A stretch of DNA of 64,000 nt from Larsenimonas rhizosphaerae (GTDB taxonomy: Bacteria; Pseudomonadota; Gammaproteobacteria; Pseudomonadales; Halomonadaceae). The notes under the pieces are model-generated. The model made no database searches. It saw only the letters and a list, made by a program, of their open reading frames with translations, and was not told where the DNA came from. A program made the translations under genes and the position numbers. This document shows, in pieces, positions 13,736 through 23,179 of this stretch (position 1 is the stretch's first letter; each line of letters opens with the position of its first letter). The stretch covers positions 831,366 to 895,365 of the forward strand of contig NZ_JAMLJK010000001.1 of NCBI RefSeq assembly GCF_023700005.1, in the 5' to 3' direction.

Positions 13736-14254
13736 ATGATGGATGAGCAATGTAGTTCACTGGCTCTGCGACTGGGAGAGGCGTGTCAGGCGACAGGGCA
13801 CTGCGTGACGACGGCGGAGTCCTGTACCGGCGGCGGTATAGCGGCGGCCATTACCGAGATTGCCGGAAGTTCCGGCTGGTTTGAAACAGGGCTGGTGACG
13901 TATGCCAATCACAGCAAGACAGCCTTGCTGGGTGTGTCCGAAGCCCTTCTGAGCGCGCATGGCGCTGTCAGCGAGCCGGTGGTGCATGCGATGGTGCAGG
14001 GTGCATGTCGACTCAGCGGCGCGTCATTGGGTGTGTCGGTCAGCGGTGTGGCCGGGCCGGGCGGCGGTAGTCCTGACAAGCCCGTGGGTACGGTCTGGAT
14101 TGCCTGGGGAACCGCCAGTGACAGTCGTGCACGCTGCTTTCTTTTCGAGGGAGATCGACACCAGGTGCGTCTTCAGGCTGTGCGTGCAGCACTCGAAGGG
14201 CTGATCGAAGAGGTCATGGCGCCGAATGACGGCCTGATGGGCGTTAAAAAATAA
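13736..14254 (+). CDS. pncC: Nicotinamide-nucleotide amidohydrolase PncC (CinA C-terminal family)
   Basis: A 172-residue stand-alone CinA C-terminal domain protein. Family motifs are [16 protein letters not shown] (with the catalytic Ser), [20 protein letters not shown] and [23 protein letters not shown]. The enzyme deamidates nicotinamide mononucleotide to nicotinate mononucleotide, recycling the NMN made by NAD-dependent DNA ligase. That fits the presence of ligA at 38654. The ATG at 13736 follows AGGAG by 5 bases (a second in-frame ATG at 13739 is equally possible). It is divergent from mutS and sits just before recA, a common arrangement. Confidence 0.93.
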   Translation: MMDEQCSSLALRLGEACQATGHCVTTAESCTGGGIAAAITEIAGSSGWFETGLVTYANHSKTALLGVSEALLSAHGAVSEPVVHAMVQGACRLSGASLGVSVSGVAGPGGGSPDKPVGTVWIAWGTASDSRARCFLFEGDRHQVRLQAVRAALEGLIEEVMAPNDGLMGVKK

Positions 14255-14272
14255 CTGTATATGTGTACATGG
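14253..14272 (+). promoter_or_regulatory. LexA/SOS box of recA
   Basis: CTGTATATGTGTACAT at 14255-14270 matches the gammaproteobacterial SOS consensus CTGT-N8-ACAG except for the last base. It lies directly after pncC and about 120 bp before the recA start, next to the candidate recA promoter. Confidence 0.85.
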
Positions 14273-14274
14273 TT

Positions 14275-14303
14275 TTGGCGATTCGGTACACTCTCGCTAT
14301 TCT
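14275..14303 (+). promoter_or_regulatory. Candidate sigma-70 promoter of recA
   Basis: TTGGCG (14275-14280) and TATTCT (14298-14303) are separated by 17 bases. The SOS box ends 2 bp upstream of the -35, so LexA bound there would be expected to hinder RNA polymerase. Position and spacing are good, but the -35 hexamer is only moderate. Confidence 0.55.
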
Positions 14304-14389
14304 ATTCGACAGCTGGCCTTTTGATATCGGGTACGTGTGATGTCGCAGCAGGGGCTGTTGTCTGATTCTTACGATGGAAGGAGGCCTTC

Positions 14390-15451
14390 ATGGCAAAGGA
14401 CGATAATCGCGGCAAGGCGTTGAGTGCAGCGCTGTCCCAGATCGAGCGACAGTTCGGCAAGGGAGCAGTCATGCGTCTGGGGGATACCCCGCGCGTCACC
14501 ATGCCGTCGGTATCTACAGGGTCGCTGGGGCTGGATATTGCTCTGGGGATCGGCGGTCTGCCGTTCGGTCGTATTGTCGAGATCTTTGGTCCGGAATCCT
14601 CGGGCAAGACCACGATCACGCTGTCGGTCATTGCTCAGGCTCAGAAACAGGGCAAGGTATGCGCCTTCATCGATGCCGAGCATGCCCTGGACCCGAGCTA
14701 CGCTGAAAAGCTTGGCGTTAACCTTGATGATCTGCTGGTATCCCAGCCCGACACTGGCGAGCAGGCACTTGAAATCTGCGACATGCTGGTACGCTCCGGC
14801 GGCGTGGACGTCATTGTCGTCGACTCCGTGGCCGCACTGACACCGCGTGCCGAGATCGAAGGCGAAATGGGGGATTCCCATGTGGGCCTTCAGGCGCGTC
14901 TGATGTCTCAGGCGCTTCGCAAGGTGACCGGCCATATCAAGAACGCCAACTGCATGGTCATGTTCGTCAACCAGATCCGCATGAAAATCGGGGTCATGTT
15001 CGGTAATCCCGAAACGACCACCGGCGGTAACGCGCTGAAGTTCTACTCGAGCGTACGTCTGGATATTCGTCGTACCGGTTCCGTCAAGCAGGGTGATGAG
15101 GTCACGGGCAACGAAACCCGCGTCAAGGTCGTCAAGAACAAGGTGGCGCCGCCGTTCCGCCAGGCCGAGTTCCAGATTCTTTACGGCAAGGGGATCTATC
15201 ACGCCGGTGAGGTCGTTGATCTGGGTGTGCAGTGTGGTCTGGTCGACAAGGCCGGCGCCTGGTACAGCTACAAGGGCACCAAGATCGGGCAGGGCAAGGC
15301 CAATGCTGCTCAGCATCTGCAGGACAACCCCGAGATAATGGACGAAATCGAAACGCAGATTCGGGCGCAGCTTCTGAATATCTCTACCGCCGAGCCTGAA
15401 AAGGATGAAGGTGCGATCGAGGCTGATGCCGATACGGATGAGCTGATCTGA
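14390..15451 (+). CDS. recA: RecA recombinase
   Basis: A 353-residue RecA. Walker A is GPESSGKT at residues 67-74, Walker B is in [10 protein letters not shown], the L1 region is [22 protein letters not shown] and L2 follows [21 protein letters not shown]. The C-terminus is acidic, as usual ([16 protein letters not shown]). RecA catalyses strand exchange and activates LexA self-cleavage. The gene has a strong Shine-Dalgarno (AAGGAGG), an SOS box upstream, an intrinsic terminator downstream and recX next. Confidence 0.99.
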   Translation: MAKDDNRGKALSAALSQIERQFGKGAVMRLGDTPRVTMPSVSTGSLGLDIALGIGGLPFGRIVEIFGPESSGKTTITLSVIAQAQKQGKVCAFIDAEHALDPSYAEKLGVNLDDLLVSQPDTGEQALEICDMLVRSGGVDVIVVDSVAALTPRAEIEGEMGDSHVGLQARLMSQALRKVTGHIKNANCMVMFVNQIRMKIGVMFGNPETTTGGNALKFYSSVRLDIRRTGSVKQGDEVTGNETRVKVVKNKVAPPFRQAEFQILYGKGIYHAGEVVDLGVQCGLVDKAGAWYSYKGTKIGQGKANAAQHLQDNPEIMDEIETQIRAQLLNISTAEPEKDEGAIEADADTDELI

Positions 15452-15465
15452 TCGTATGCTACTTG

Positions 15466-15494
15466 AAGGGGCCCCGCTATTGCGGGGCCTTTTG
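15466..15494 (+). terminator. Intrinsic terminator/attenuator between recA and recX
   Basis: GGCCCCGC and GCGGGGCC form an 8-bp stem closing a TATT loop, extended by AA/TT-side pairs and followed by TTTTG. It sits between recA and recX, so recX is probably expressed by read-through, keeping RecX far below RecA. Confidence 0.8.
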
Positions 15495-15511
15495 CGTTGG
15501 GAGAAATGAAA

Positions 15512-15997
15512 ATGACATCACCATGGCAGGACACGCCGAAGGAGCCCGGTCGCTCCGCACGTGACGACATCATCGCGCTGTTGGCGCGGCGAGAATACAG
15601 CGCCAGTGAGCTTGATGAGCGGCTGCGACGCAAGGGGCATGAGGAAGATGCCATCGACACGGCGCTGACAGCGCTTCAGGAAGAAGGTCTGCAGTCGGAT
15701 GCCCGCTTTACCGAGCACTTTGTCAGAAGCCATGTGGCGCGAGGGCAGGGTGAAATCAAGATAGCATCAGCGCTTTATCAGCGAGGTATTGATGCAGCCA
15801 TGGCGCGTCAGGCGCTGGCAGACAGTGGGACTGACTGGTTTTCCCTGGCCTGTGAGGTGCTGGCACGACGGTTTTCGGACCCGGGCAGTACGCCGGCCGA
15901 ACAGGCGAAGCGCCTGAGATATCTGGCCTCGCGAGGGTTCAACGGCGAACAGTCCCGCCATGCGCTGGCCTGCGCCTTTGATCCTTCACGGGACTGA
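15512..15997 (+). CDS. recX: Regulatory protein RecX
   Basis: A 161-residue RecX protein built of repeated three-helix units: ARDDIIALLARREYSASELDERLRRKG, then a second unit around ARFTEHFVRSHVARGQGEIKIASALYQRGI, then a C-terminal unit. RecX binds RecA filaments and limits their activity. The ATG at 15512 lies 8 bases after GGAGA; an upstream TTG and ATG in frame are less likely starts. It follows recA across a hairpin terminator, the usual arrangement for low-level co-expression. Confidence 0.93.
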   Translation: MTSPWQDTPKEPGRSARDDIIALLARREYSASELDERLRRKGHEEDAIDTALTALQEEGLQSDARFTEHFVRSHVARGQGEIKIASALYQRGIDAAMARQALADSGTDWFSLACEVLARRFSDPGSTPAEQAKRLRYLASRGFNGEQSRHALACAFDPSRD

Positions 15998-16174
15998 TCC
16001 TGTTGCAGGTACGACTTGAAGAGGCCGGAAGGGAATGGATTGCCTCTTTAGTCGTTGCGTGAAGGCGTTATACTAGTTCGTTATACCATGTGGCGCGGGA
16101 AAACGATCGTGACCTCCCGGCCCGACAACGTCGACGAATGAGTGCATAACGCCTGCACCTTGTACGGGAGCATT

Positions 16175-18781
<2,607 letters not shown>

Positions 18782-18846
18782 TTTTTTTATCAGACAGGTT
18801 GTCAATGAGCACCTAAAATCCATAACATAGGTTAAATAGGACGCAC

Positions 18847-20100
18847 ATGGCCTTATACGTACAAAAATTTGGCGGGACCTCGGTCGGGTCTGTAGAGCGC
18901 ATCAAGGCGGTCGCGGAAAAGGTCAAGACCTTCCGTAACCAGGGGCACCAGGTAGTGGTCGTGGTGTCCGCGATGAGTGGTGAAACGAACCGGTTGATCC
19001 AGCTGGCCAGTGAAATCAATGACGATCCGACGCCACGCGAAATGGATATGCTGGTGTCGACCGGTGAGCAGGTCACCATTTCCCTTCTGGCGATGGCGCT
19101 TCAGAAAACCGGGGTGCCGGCGACGTCCTATACCGGGGCCCAGGTCGGGATCCTCACTGACAGTGCCCACACCAAGGCGCGTATTCAGCGGATCGAAACC
19201 GATGAACTGCGCCAGGATCTTGATAATGGCAAGGTGGTCGTGGTGGCCGGTTTTCAGGGGGTCGATGACGACGGCAACATTACGACGCTGGGCCGTGGCG
19301 GTTCTGATACGACCGGTGTTGCACTGGCGGCAGCGCTCAATGCCGACGAGTGTCAGATCTATACGGATGTAGATGGCGTCTACACCACCGACCCACGTGT
19401 CTGTTCAAGGGCGCGTCGTCTGGACAGCATTACCGTTGAGGAAATGCTGGAGATGGCAAGCTCGGGATCAAAGGTACTGCAGATTCGTGCTGTCGAGTTC
19501 GCCGGGAAATACAAGGTGCCGCTTCGCGTCCTGTCTTCGTTTGCCGAAGGGCAGGGGACCTTGATTGTTGCTGATGACCAGGAGGATGAAAGGAACATGG
19601 AAGAGCCGCTCATTTCAGGAATTGCCTTCAATACCAATGAAGCCAAGCTGACCGTCTTGAACACGCCGGACGTCCCGGGCGTGGCATCAAAGATTCTGGG
19701 CCCGATTGCTGATGCCAACATCGAAGTCGACATGATTGTCCAGAACGTGGCGCCTGCCGGGGACTACACCGACTTCACCTTCACTGTCTCCAAGGCAGAT
19801 TACCGTCAGACCAAGCGCATTCTTGAAGAAAGCATTGTGCCGTCACTGGGCGGAGGAGAAGTGCGTGGTGACGACCAGATTGCCAAGGTATCTCTGGTGG
19901 GGGTGGGGATGCGCTCCCATGCGGGCGTGGCCTCCAGAATGTTCCGCGTTCTGGCCGATGAAGGAATCAATATCCGGATGGTTTCCACCTCCGAAATCAA
20001 GATTTCCGTTGTAATTGATGAAAAGTTCATGGAGCTTGCGGTTCGTGCGCTTCATACTGCCTTTGGTCTTGACCGCGAAGATGTCAACGAAGAGACCTGA
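18847..20100 (+). CDS. lysC: Aspartokinase
   Basis: A 417-residue monofunctional aspartate kinase. The N-terminal amino-acid kinase domain starts YVQKFGGTSVGSVERIKAVA and contains VVVVSAMSGETNRL, STGEQVT and TLGRGGSDTTGVALAAAL. Two ACT domains follow from about residue 265 (LTVLNTPDVPGVASKILGPI and KVSLVGVGMRSHAGVASRMF), so feedback inhibition by lysine and/or threonine is expected. In halophiles this enzyme also supplies aspartyl phosphate for ectoine synthesis. Only 65 bp separate it from alaS, too short for a lysine riboswitch. Confidence 0.97.
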   Translation: MALYVQKFGGTSVGSVERIKAVAEKVKTFRNQGHQVVVVVSAMSGETNRLIQLASEINDDPTPREMDMLVSTGEQVTISLLAMALQKTGVPATSYTGAQVGILTDSAHTKARIQRIETDELRQDLDNGKVVVVAGFQGVDDDGNITTLGRGGSDTTGVALAAALNADECQIYTDVDGVYTTDPRVCSRARRLDSITVEEMLEMASSGSKVLQIRAVEFAGKYKVPLRVLSSFAEGQGTLIVADDQEDERNMEEPLISGIAFNTNEAKLTVLNTPDVPGVASKILGPIADANIEVDMIVQNVAPAGDYTDFTFTVSKADYRQTKRILEESIVPSLGGGEVRGDDQIAKVSLVGVGMRSHAGVASRMFRVLADEGINIRMVSTSEIKISVVIDEKFMELAVRALHTAFGLDREDVNEET

Positions 20101-20106
20101 TCCACC

Positions 20107-20144
20107 CCGTTTGGCCATATTGGCACGCCAATATGGCCAAACGG
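20107..20144. repeat. Perfect 17-bp inverted repeat after lysC
   Basis: CCGTTTGGCCATATTGG (20107-20123) and CCAATATGGCCAAACGG (20128-20144) are exact complements around a 4-base loop (CACG). It begins 6 bp after the lysC stop. The stem is very long and lacks a following T-run, so it is either an atypical terminator/3' stabiliser for lysC mRNA or a protein-binding palindrome. Confidence 0.7.
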
Positions 20145-20195
20145 CAGAATCTTTCAGCATGGTTGGTCACTATCAACTAGTTTGACGGTATGCAG

Positions 20196-20225
20196 GTTGG
20201 ACAGGAGTCCAACTTTACGCATAAT
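20196..20225 (+). promoter_or_regulatory. csrA promoter with overlapping palindrome
   Basis: TTGGAC (20197-20202) and CATAAT (20220-20225) are spaced by 17 bases, a good sigma-70 pattern about 50 bp before csrA. The -35 lies inside a perfect palindrome, GTTGGAC-AGGA-GTCCAAC (20196-20213). It could be an operator. If transcription also starts upstream, it could instead be an RNA hairpin showing GGA in its loop, as CsrA sites do. Confidence 0.55.
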
Positions 20226-20277
20226 GCTGCACTCTGCTGATTACTGGAAGCTGTAACCGAAAAAGGAGTTTCATACC

Positions 20278-20469
20278 ATGCTGATATTAACCCGGAGGGT
20301 CGGTGAGACGCTCATGATCGGGGATGAAATCACTGTCACTGTACTTGGCGTCAAGGGAAATCAGGTACGCCTGGGAGTCAATGCGCCAAAGGACGTCTCT
20401 GTCCATCGTGAAGAGATATATCAGCGCATTCAACGAGAGAAGACGGACGTGGATGAGCAGGACGCCTGA
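20278..20469 (+). CDS. csrA: Carbon storage regulator CsrA
   Basis: A 63-residue CsrA/RsmA. The five-strand core is clear: [51 protein letters not shown]. The RNA-contacting residues Leu4 and Arg44 of the E. coli protein have counterparts here. It is a dimeric RNA-binding protein that blocks or stabilises mRNAs at GGA motifs. The Shine-Dalgarno AAAAGGAG itself contains GGA, consistent with autoregulation. The lysC-csrA-tRNA order is conserved in relatives. A possible partner RNA is proposed at 60731-61138. Confidence 0.98.
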   Translation: MLILTRRVGETLMIGDEITVTVLGVKGNQVRLGVNAPKDVSVHREEIYQRIQREKTDVDEQDA

Positions 20470-20560
20470 CGGGGTAGTGTTTCAGGCCACATGTTATGCC
20501 GGTTTCAGCATCCTGTAGTAAATGCCCCCTGATTTTTTTAAATCGATTTTGGAACAGGGG

Positions 20561-20589
20561 TGGACAAAGTCTTTTAAAATCGGTAATAT
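20561..20589 (+). promoter_or_regulatory. Promoter of the tRNA cluster
   Basis: TGGACA (20561-20566) and TAATAT (20584-20589) are separated by exactly 17 bases. A GC-rich discriminator (GCGCGCCG) follows, typical of stable-RNA promoters under stringent control. The first tRNA starts 17 bp after the -10. Confidence 0.8.
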
Positions 20590-20606
20590 GCGCGCCGTAC
20601 CGATGA

Positions 20607-20699
20607 GGAGAGGTGGCCGAGTGGCTGAAGGCGCTCCCCTGCTAAGGGAGTATAGGGTTTATAGCCCTATCGAGGGTTCGAATCCCTCCCTCTCCGCCA
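20607..20699 (+). tRNA. tRNA-Ser (GCU)
   Basis: A 93-nt class II tRNA with a long variable arm. The acceptor stem pairs GGAGAGG with CCTCTCC, the D arm is GGCCGAGTGGCTGAAGGC and the anticodon loop CTGCTAA gives anticodon GCT at 20641-20643. The variable arm is TATAGGG...CCCTATC and the T arm GGGTTCGAATCCC; CCA is encoded at 20697-20699. It reads AGC/AGU serine codons. Confidence 0.97.
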
Positions 20700-20725
20700 A
20701 TCGGTACAAGCAGTAGATTGATGAT

Positions 20726-20802
20726 GCGCCCGTAGCTCAGCTGGATAGAGTATCTGACTACGAATCAGAGGGTCGGAGGTTCGAATCCTCCCGGGCGCGC
20801 CA
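20726..20802 (+). tRNA. tRNA-Arg (ACG), copy 1
   Basis: A 77-nt tRNA with the acceptor stem GCGCCCG paired with CGGGCGC, anticodon loop CTACGAA (anticodon ACG at 20760-20762), T arm GGAGGTTCGAATCCTCC and encoded CCA. The A34 is normally deaminated to inosine by TadA so that CGU/CGC/CGA are read. It is identical to the second copy 132 bp downstream. Confidence 0.97.
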
Positions 20803-20857
20803 ATCAATGTATCTGCGGATGAGCAAATGGGCATATTTAGTGTTTTCTCATCGTTTA

Positions 20858-20934
20858 GCGCCCGTAGCTCAGCTGGATAGAGTATCTGACTACGAATCAG
20901 AGGGTCGGAGGTTCGAATCCTCCCGGGCGCGCCA
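20858..20934 (+). tRNA. tRNA-Arg (ACG), copy 2
   Basis: An exact 77-nt duplicate of the preceding tRNA-Arg, with the same anticodon ACG and encoded CCA. The 55-bp spacer is AT-rich and not duplicated. The copy lies directly before the terminator at 20943 and closes the tRNA operon. Confidence 0.97.
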
Positions 20935-20942
20935 GATTTGAT

Positions 20943-20978
20943 AAAAAAGGGTCTTCCATCGGAAGACCCTTTTTTTAT
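20943..20978. terminator. Bidirectional terminator between the tRNA operon and dusC
   Basis: AAAAAAGGGTCTTCC and GGAAGACCCTTTTTT flank a 3-base loop (ATC) with a T-run on either strand. It serves the plus-strand tRNA operon and the converging minus-strand dusC. Confidence 0.92.
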
Positions 20979-21021
20979 GCTCGTTATTTATATCAGCCCG
21001 GCTATCGACCGGGCCGTTTCT

Positions 21022-22017
21022 TCAGGCGCTGTCGGCCAGCCTGGCGGTAAACTCGTCAAGCGTACGTTCACGCTTCAATGCCTGGAACCACTGCTCTCCA
21101 TCATGGCTGCCCAGCCGCATCATGTTGAGCCACTGCTTGAGCAGTGACAGGGTGACCTTGTCGGGCAGGGCGCCATCCACCCGGCTGGCATAGTTCAGCA
21201 ACACGCAGGCCTTTTCAGCCCAGGTGGTAGATGGCAGTCGCGTGCCGGTGTGCTGCCAGTGCTTGATGCGCCGGGCCAGTGCCGGGTCTGCCAGCAGGCC
21301 ACGTCCGATCATGGCGTCCTGGCATCCGGATAGGGTCGTTGCACGCCAGTAATCCTCCAGGGTTTGAATATCTCCATTGACGACGACCGGTATGCTGATG
21401 CGATCGCGAATGCGTCTGACCCACTCCCAGTGGGCCGGGCGACGGTATCCCTCGGCCTTGGTACGTGCATGTACCGTCAGGCGACTGGCGCCGCCTCGTT
21501 CGGCTGCCAGTGCACATGCCAGCGCCAGCTGCTTGTTATCGAATCCAAGTCGGATCTTGGCGGTTACCGGTATCTCGAAGGGTCTCAGCGCACGCTGCAT
21601 GTCATCAATCAGGCGTTCCATGTGTTCCGGTCGGCGCAGCAGCGATGCTCCGCCGTCATGCCGGTTGACCAGTTTGGCTGGACAGCCGAAGTTGATATCG
21701 ATGCTGCGTGCTCCCAGACGGGCCGCCTGTACGGCGTTGGCTGTCATCATGGCCGGATCAGAGCCGAGGAGTTGCAGATGTACTGGAGTGGTGCCCACGG
21801 TTTGGCACCCCTGGGCAAGCTCGGGGCAGATACGGTGAAAGACGCGGGGAGGGTATATGGTATTGGTGACGCGCACGAATTCGGTCACTATCCAGTCCAG
21901 TCCGCCCTGTTCACACAGCAGGGCTCGGGTCAGCCCGTCGATGACACCTTCCATCGGGGCAAGGCCCAGTGCGCCGTGGGGGCGCGCTACGGGCTGCAGA
22001 ACAGCATTGGCAGACAT
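21022..22017 (-). CDS. dusC: tRNA-dihydrouridine(16) synthase DusC
   Basis: A 331-residue TIM-barrel flavoenzyme of the Dus family. LGLAPMEGVIDGLTR starts the FMN barrel. The catalytic Cys is at 112 in INFGCPAKLVNRHDGGASLL; AKIRLG, LTVHARTKAEGY, VVVNGDI and DAMIGRGLLADP follow. The sequence around the active site (GCPAKLVNRHDGG) is the DusC type, which reduces U16 in the tRNA D-loop with NADPH. It lies 68 bp downstream of the chromate-transporter pair and could be the last gene of that transcript, and it is next to a tRNA cluster. Confidence 0.94.
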   Translation of the reverse strand: MSANAVLQPVARPHGALGLAPMEGVIDGLTRALLCEQGGLDWIVTEFVRVTNTIYPPRVFHRICPELAQGCQTVGTTPVHLQLLGSDPAMMTANAVQAARLGARSIDINFGCPAKLVNRHDGGASLLRRPEHMERLIDDMQRALRPFEIPVTAKIRLGFDNKQLALACALAAERGGASRLTVHARTKAEGYRRPAHWEWVRRIRDRISIPVVVNGDIQTLEDYWRATTLSGCQDAMIGRGLLADPALARRIKHWQHTGTRLPSTTWAEKACVLLNYASRVDGALPDKVTLSLLKQWLNMMRLGSHDGEQWFQALKRERTLDEFTARLADSA

Positions 22018-22085
22018 GGCCTGGATCTCGTGTGGAGCGTGGGCGAGCGATCATACGTTGCTCGCCCCGCGAAGCACAATCCAGG

Positions 22086-22616
22086 CTAACCGAGAAAAAG
22101 CGCGCCCGAGGCAAGGCCCAGGCATACCACCAGCGCTGGATGAATCCGAGTAGCGTTCAATAGTACCGCCGCCACGGCGCCAATCAGCAGGGTCGGCAGC
22201 CAGCCGCTGTTGATCAGGCTCTCGTCCAGAAATGTCCAGGTCAGGTAGCCCATCAGCACCATGATTACCGGGCGAACCCAGCTGCTCATTGACTTGACCT
22301 TGATCGAGTTGCGGTAACGGTACAGGACGCCCAGTGCCGCAAGCATCAGCAGCAGTGACGGGCCGACGGTCGCCAGCACCGCAATGACGGCCCCCGGGCC
22401 TCCGGCCACGTGATAACCGATATAGCCAGCCATCTTGGTGGCAATCGGGCTGGGCAGGGCATTGCCGATCGCCAGTACTTCAGCGAACTGCTGGGAGCTC
22501 ATCCAGCCGTAATGTCCCACTATCTCGTTTTCGACCAGCGGGATAATGGCCGGCCCGCCCCCATAGCCCACGATGTTCGGGATGAAAAACGCCAGAAACA
22601 AATGCCAGTACAGCAT
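22086..22616 (-). CDS. Chromate transporter family protein, short-chain subunit 2
   Basis: A 176-residue membrane protein equal to one CHR domain (half of long ChrA). It has the family motif VGYGGGPAIIPLVENEIV near residue 20, then LAIGNALPSPIATKMAGYIGYHVAG, and four or five hydrophobic segments. Short-chain CHR proteins occur as adjacent pairs that are both needed, with opposite membrane topology. Some export chromate; others have unproven anion substrates. Its ATG lies one base after the stop of subunit 1, indicating tight coupling. Confidence 0.88.
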   Translation of the reverse strand: MLYWHLFLAFFIPNIVGYGGGPAIIPLVENEIVGHYGWMSSQQFAEVLAIGNALPSPIATKMAGYIGYHVAGGPGAVIAVLATVGPSLLLMLAALGVLYRYRNSIKVKSMSSWVRPVIMVLMGYLTWTFLDESLINSGWLPTLLIGAVAAVLLNATRIHPALVVCLGLASGALFLG

Positions 22617-22617
22617 G

Positions 22618-23178
22618 TCAGGACCTCGTGGACTGTTTGGGTTCAGGGCGCAACAGCGCCGCGATCAGCAGAGCGCCGATGATCAGGCCAGGGTGAACGC
22701 CCAGTCCGTACATCAGCCCGGCCGATACCACAGCCAGTACCACGGTGGCGATCGCGCCCAGTGAACTCCGTGCCTTGGCCCAGAAATCCCAGGTCAGTCT
22801 GGCCATCATGACCATCACTACCGGGATGACGCCCTGGCTCATGCCATTGATCCAGCGTTCATCCCGGTAGCGCATGAACAACCCCAGCAGGGCAATCATG
22901 GCGATGATGCAGGGCAGGGTGACAGCCAGAACCGCGCCGATGCATCCGGCCATTCCGCCGACACGATAGCCGATATAACCGGCCATTTTGGTGGCAATGG
23001 GGCCTGGCAGGGTATTGCCGATGGCCAGCACATCGGAAAAGTCGTCTTCGCTCATCCACTCGTAGCGTTTGACAACCTCGGCATGCACCAGTGGAATCAT
23101 GGACGGGCCACCACCGAATCCGAGTAGACCGATGCGTGTGAAGGCCAGTATCAACTGGCCCTGAAGAGGCAGGTTCAT
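22618..23178 (-). CDS. Chromate transporter family protein, short-chain subunit 1
   Basis: A 186-residue single-CHR-domain membrane protein. The start at 23178 (MNLPLQGQLILAF) places the motif GLLGFGGGPSMIPLVHAEVV correctly near residue 20, followed by LAIGNTLPGPIATKMAGYIGYRVGG. The paired gene downstream completes a two-subunit transporter. The start codon lies 1 bp after the stop of the gamma-glutamyltransferase gene, so the three genes form an operon. Whether chromate is the real substrate is uncertain; sulfate or another anion is possible. Confidence 0.88.
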   Translation of the reverse strand: MNLPLQGQLILAFTRIGLLGFGGGPSMIPLVHAEVVKRYEWMSEDDFSDVLAIGNTLPGPIATKMAGYIGYRVGGMAGCIGAVLAVTLPCIIAMIALLGLFMRYRDERWINGMSQGVIPVVMVMMARLTWDFWAKARSSLGAIATVVLAVVSAGLMYGLGVHPGLIIGALLIAALLRPEPKQSTRS

Positions 23179-23179
23179 G

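Noticed and set aside
18782-18846. Lysine riboswitch before lysC
   Set aside because: Only 65 bp separate alaS and lysC, far too short for an L-box, and no such fold is visible.
20726-20934. CRISPR-like direct repeat
   Set aside because: The repeated unit is a complete tRNA gene present only twice.
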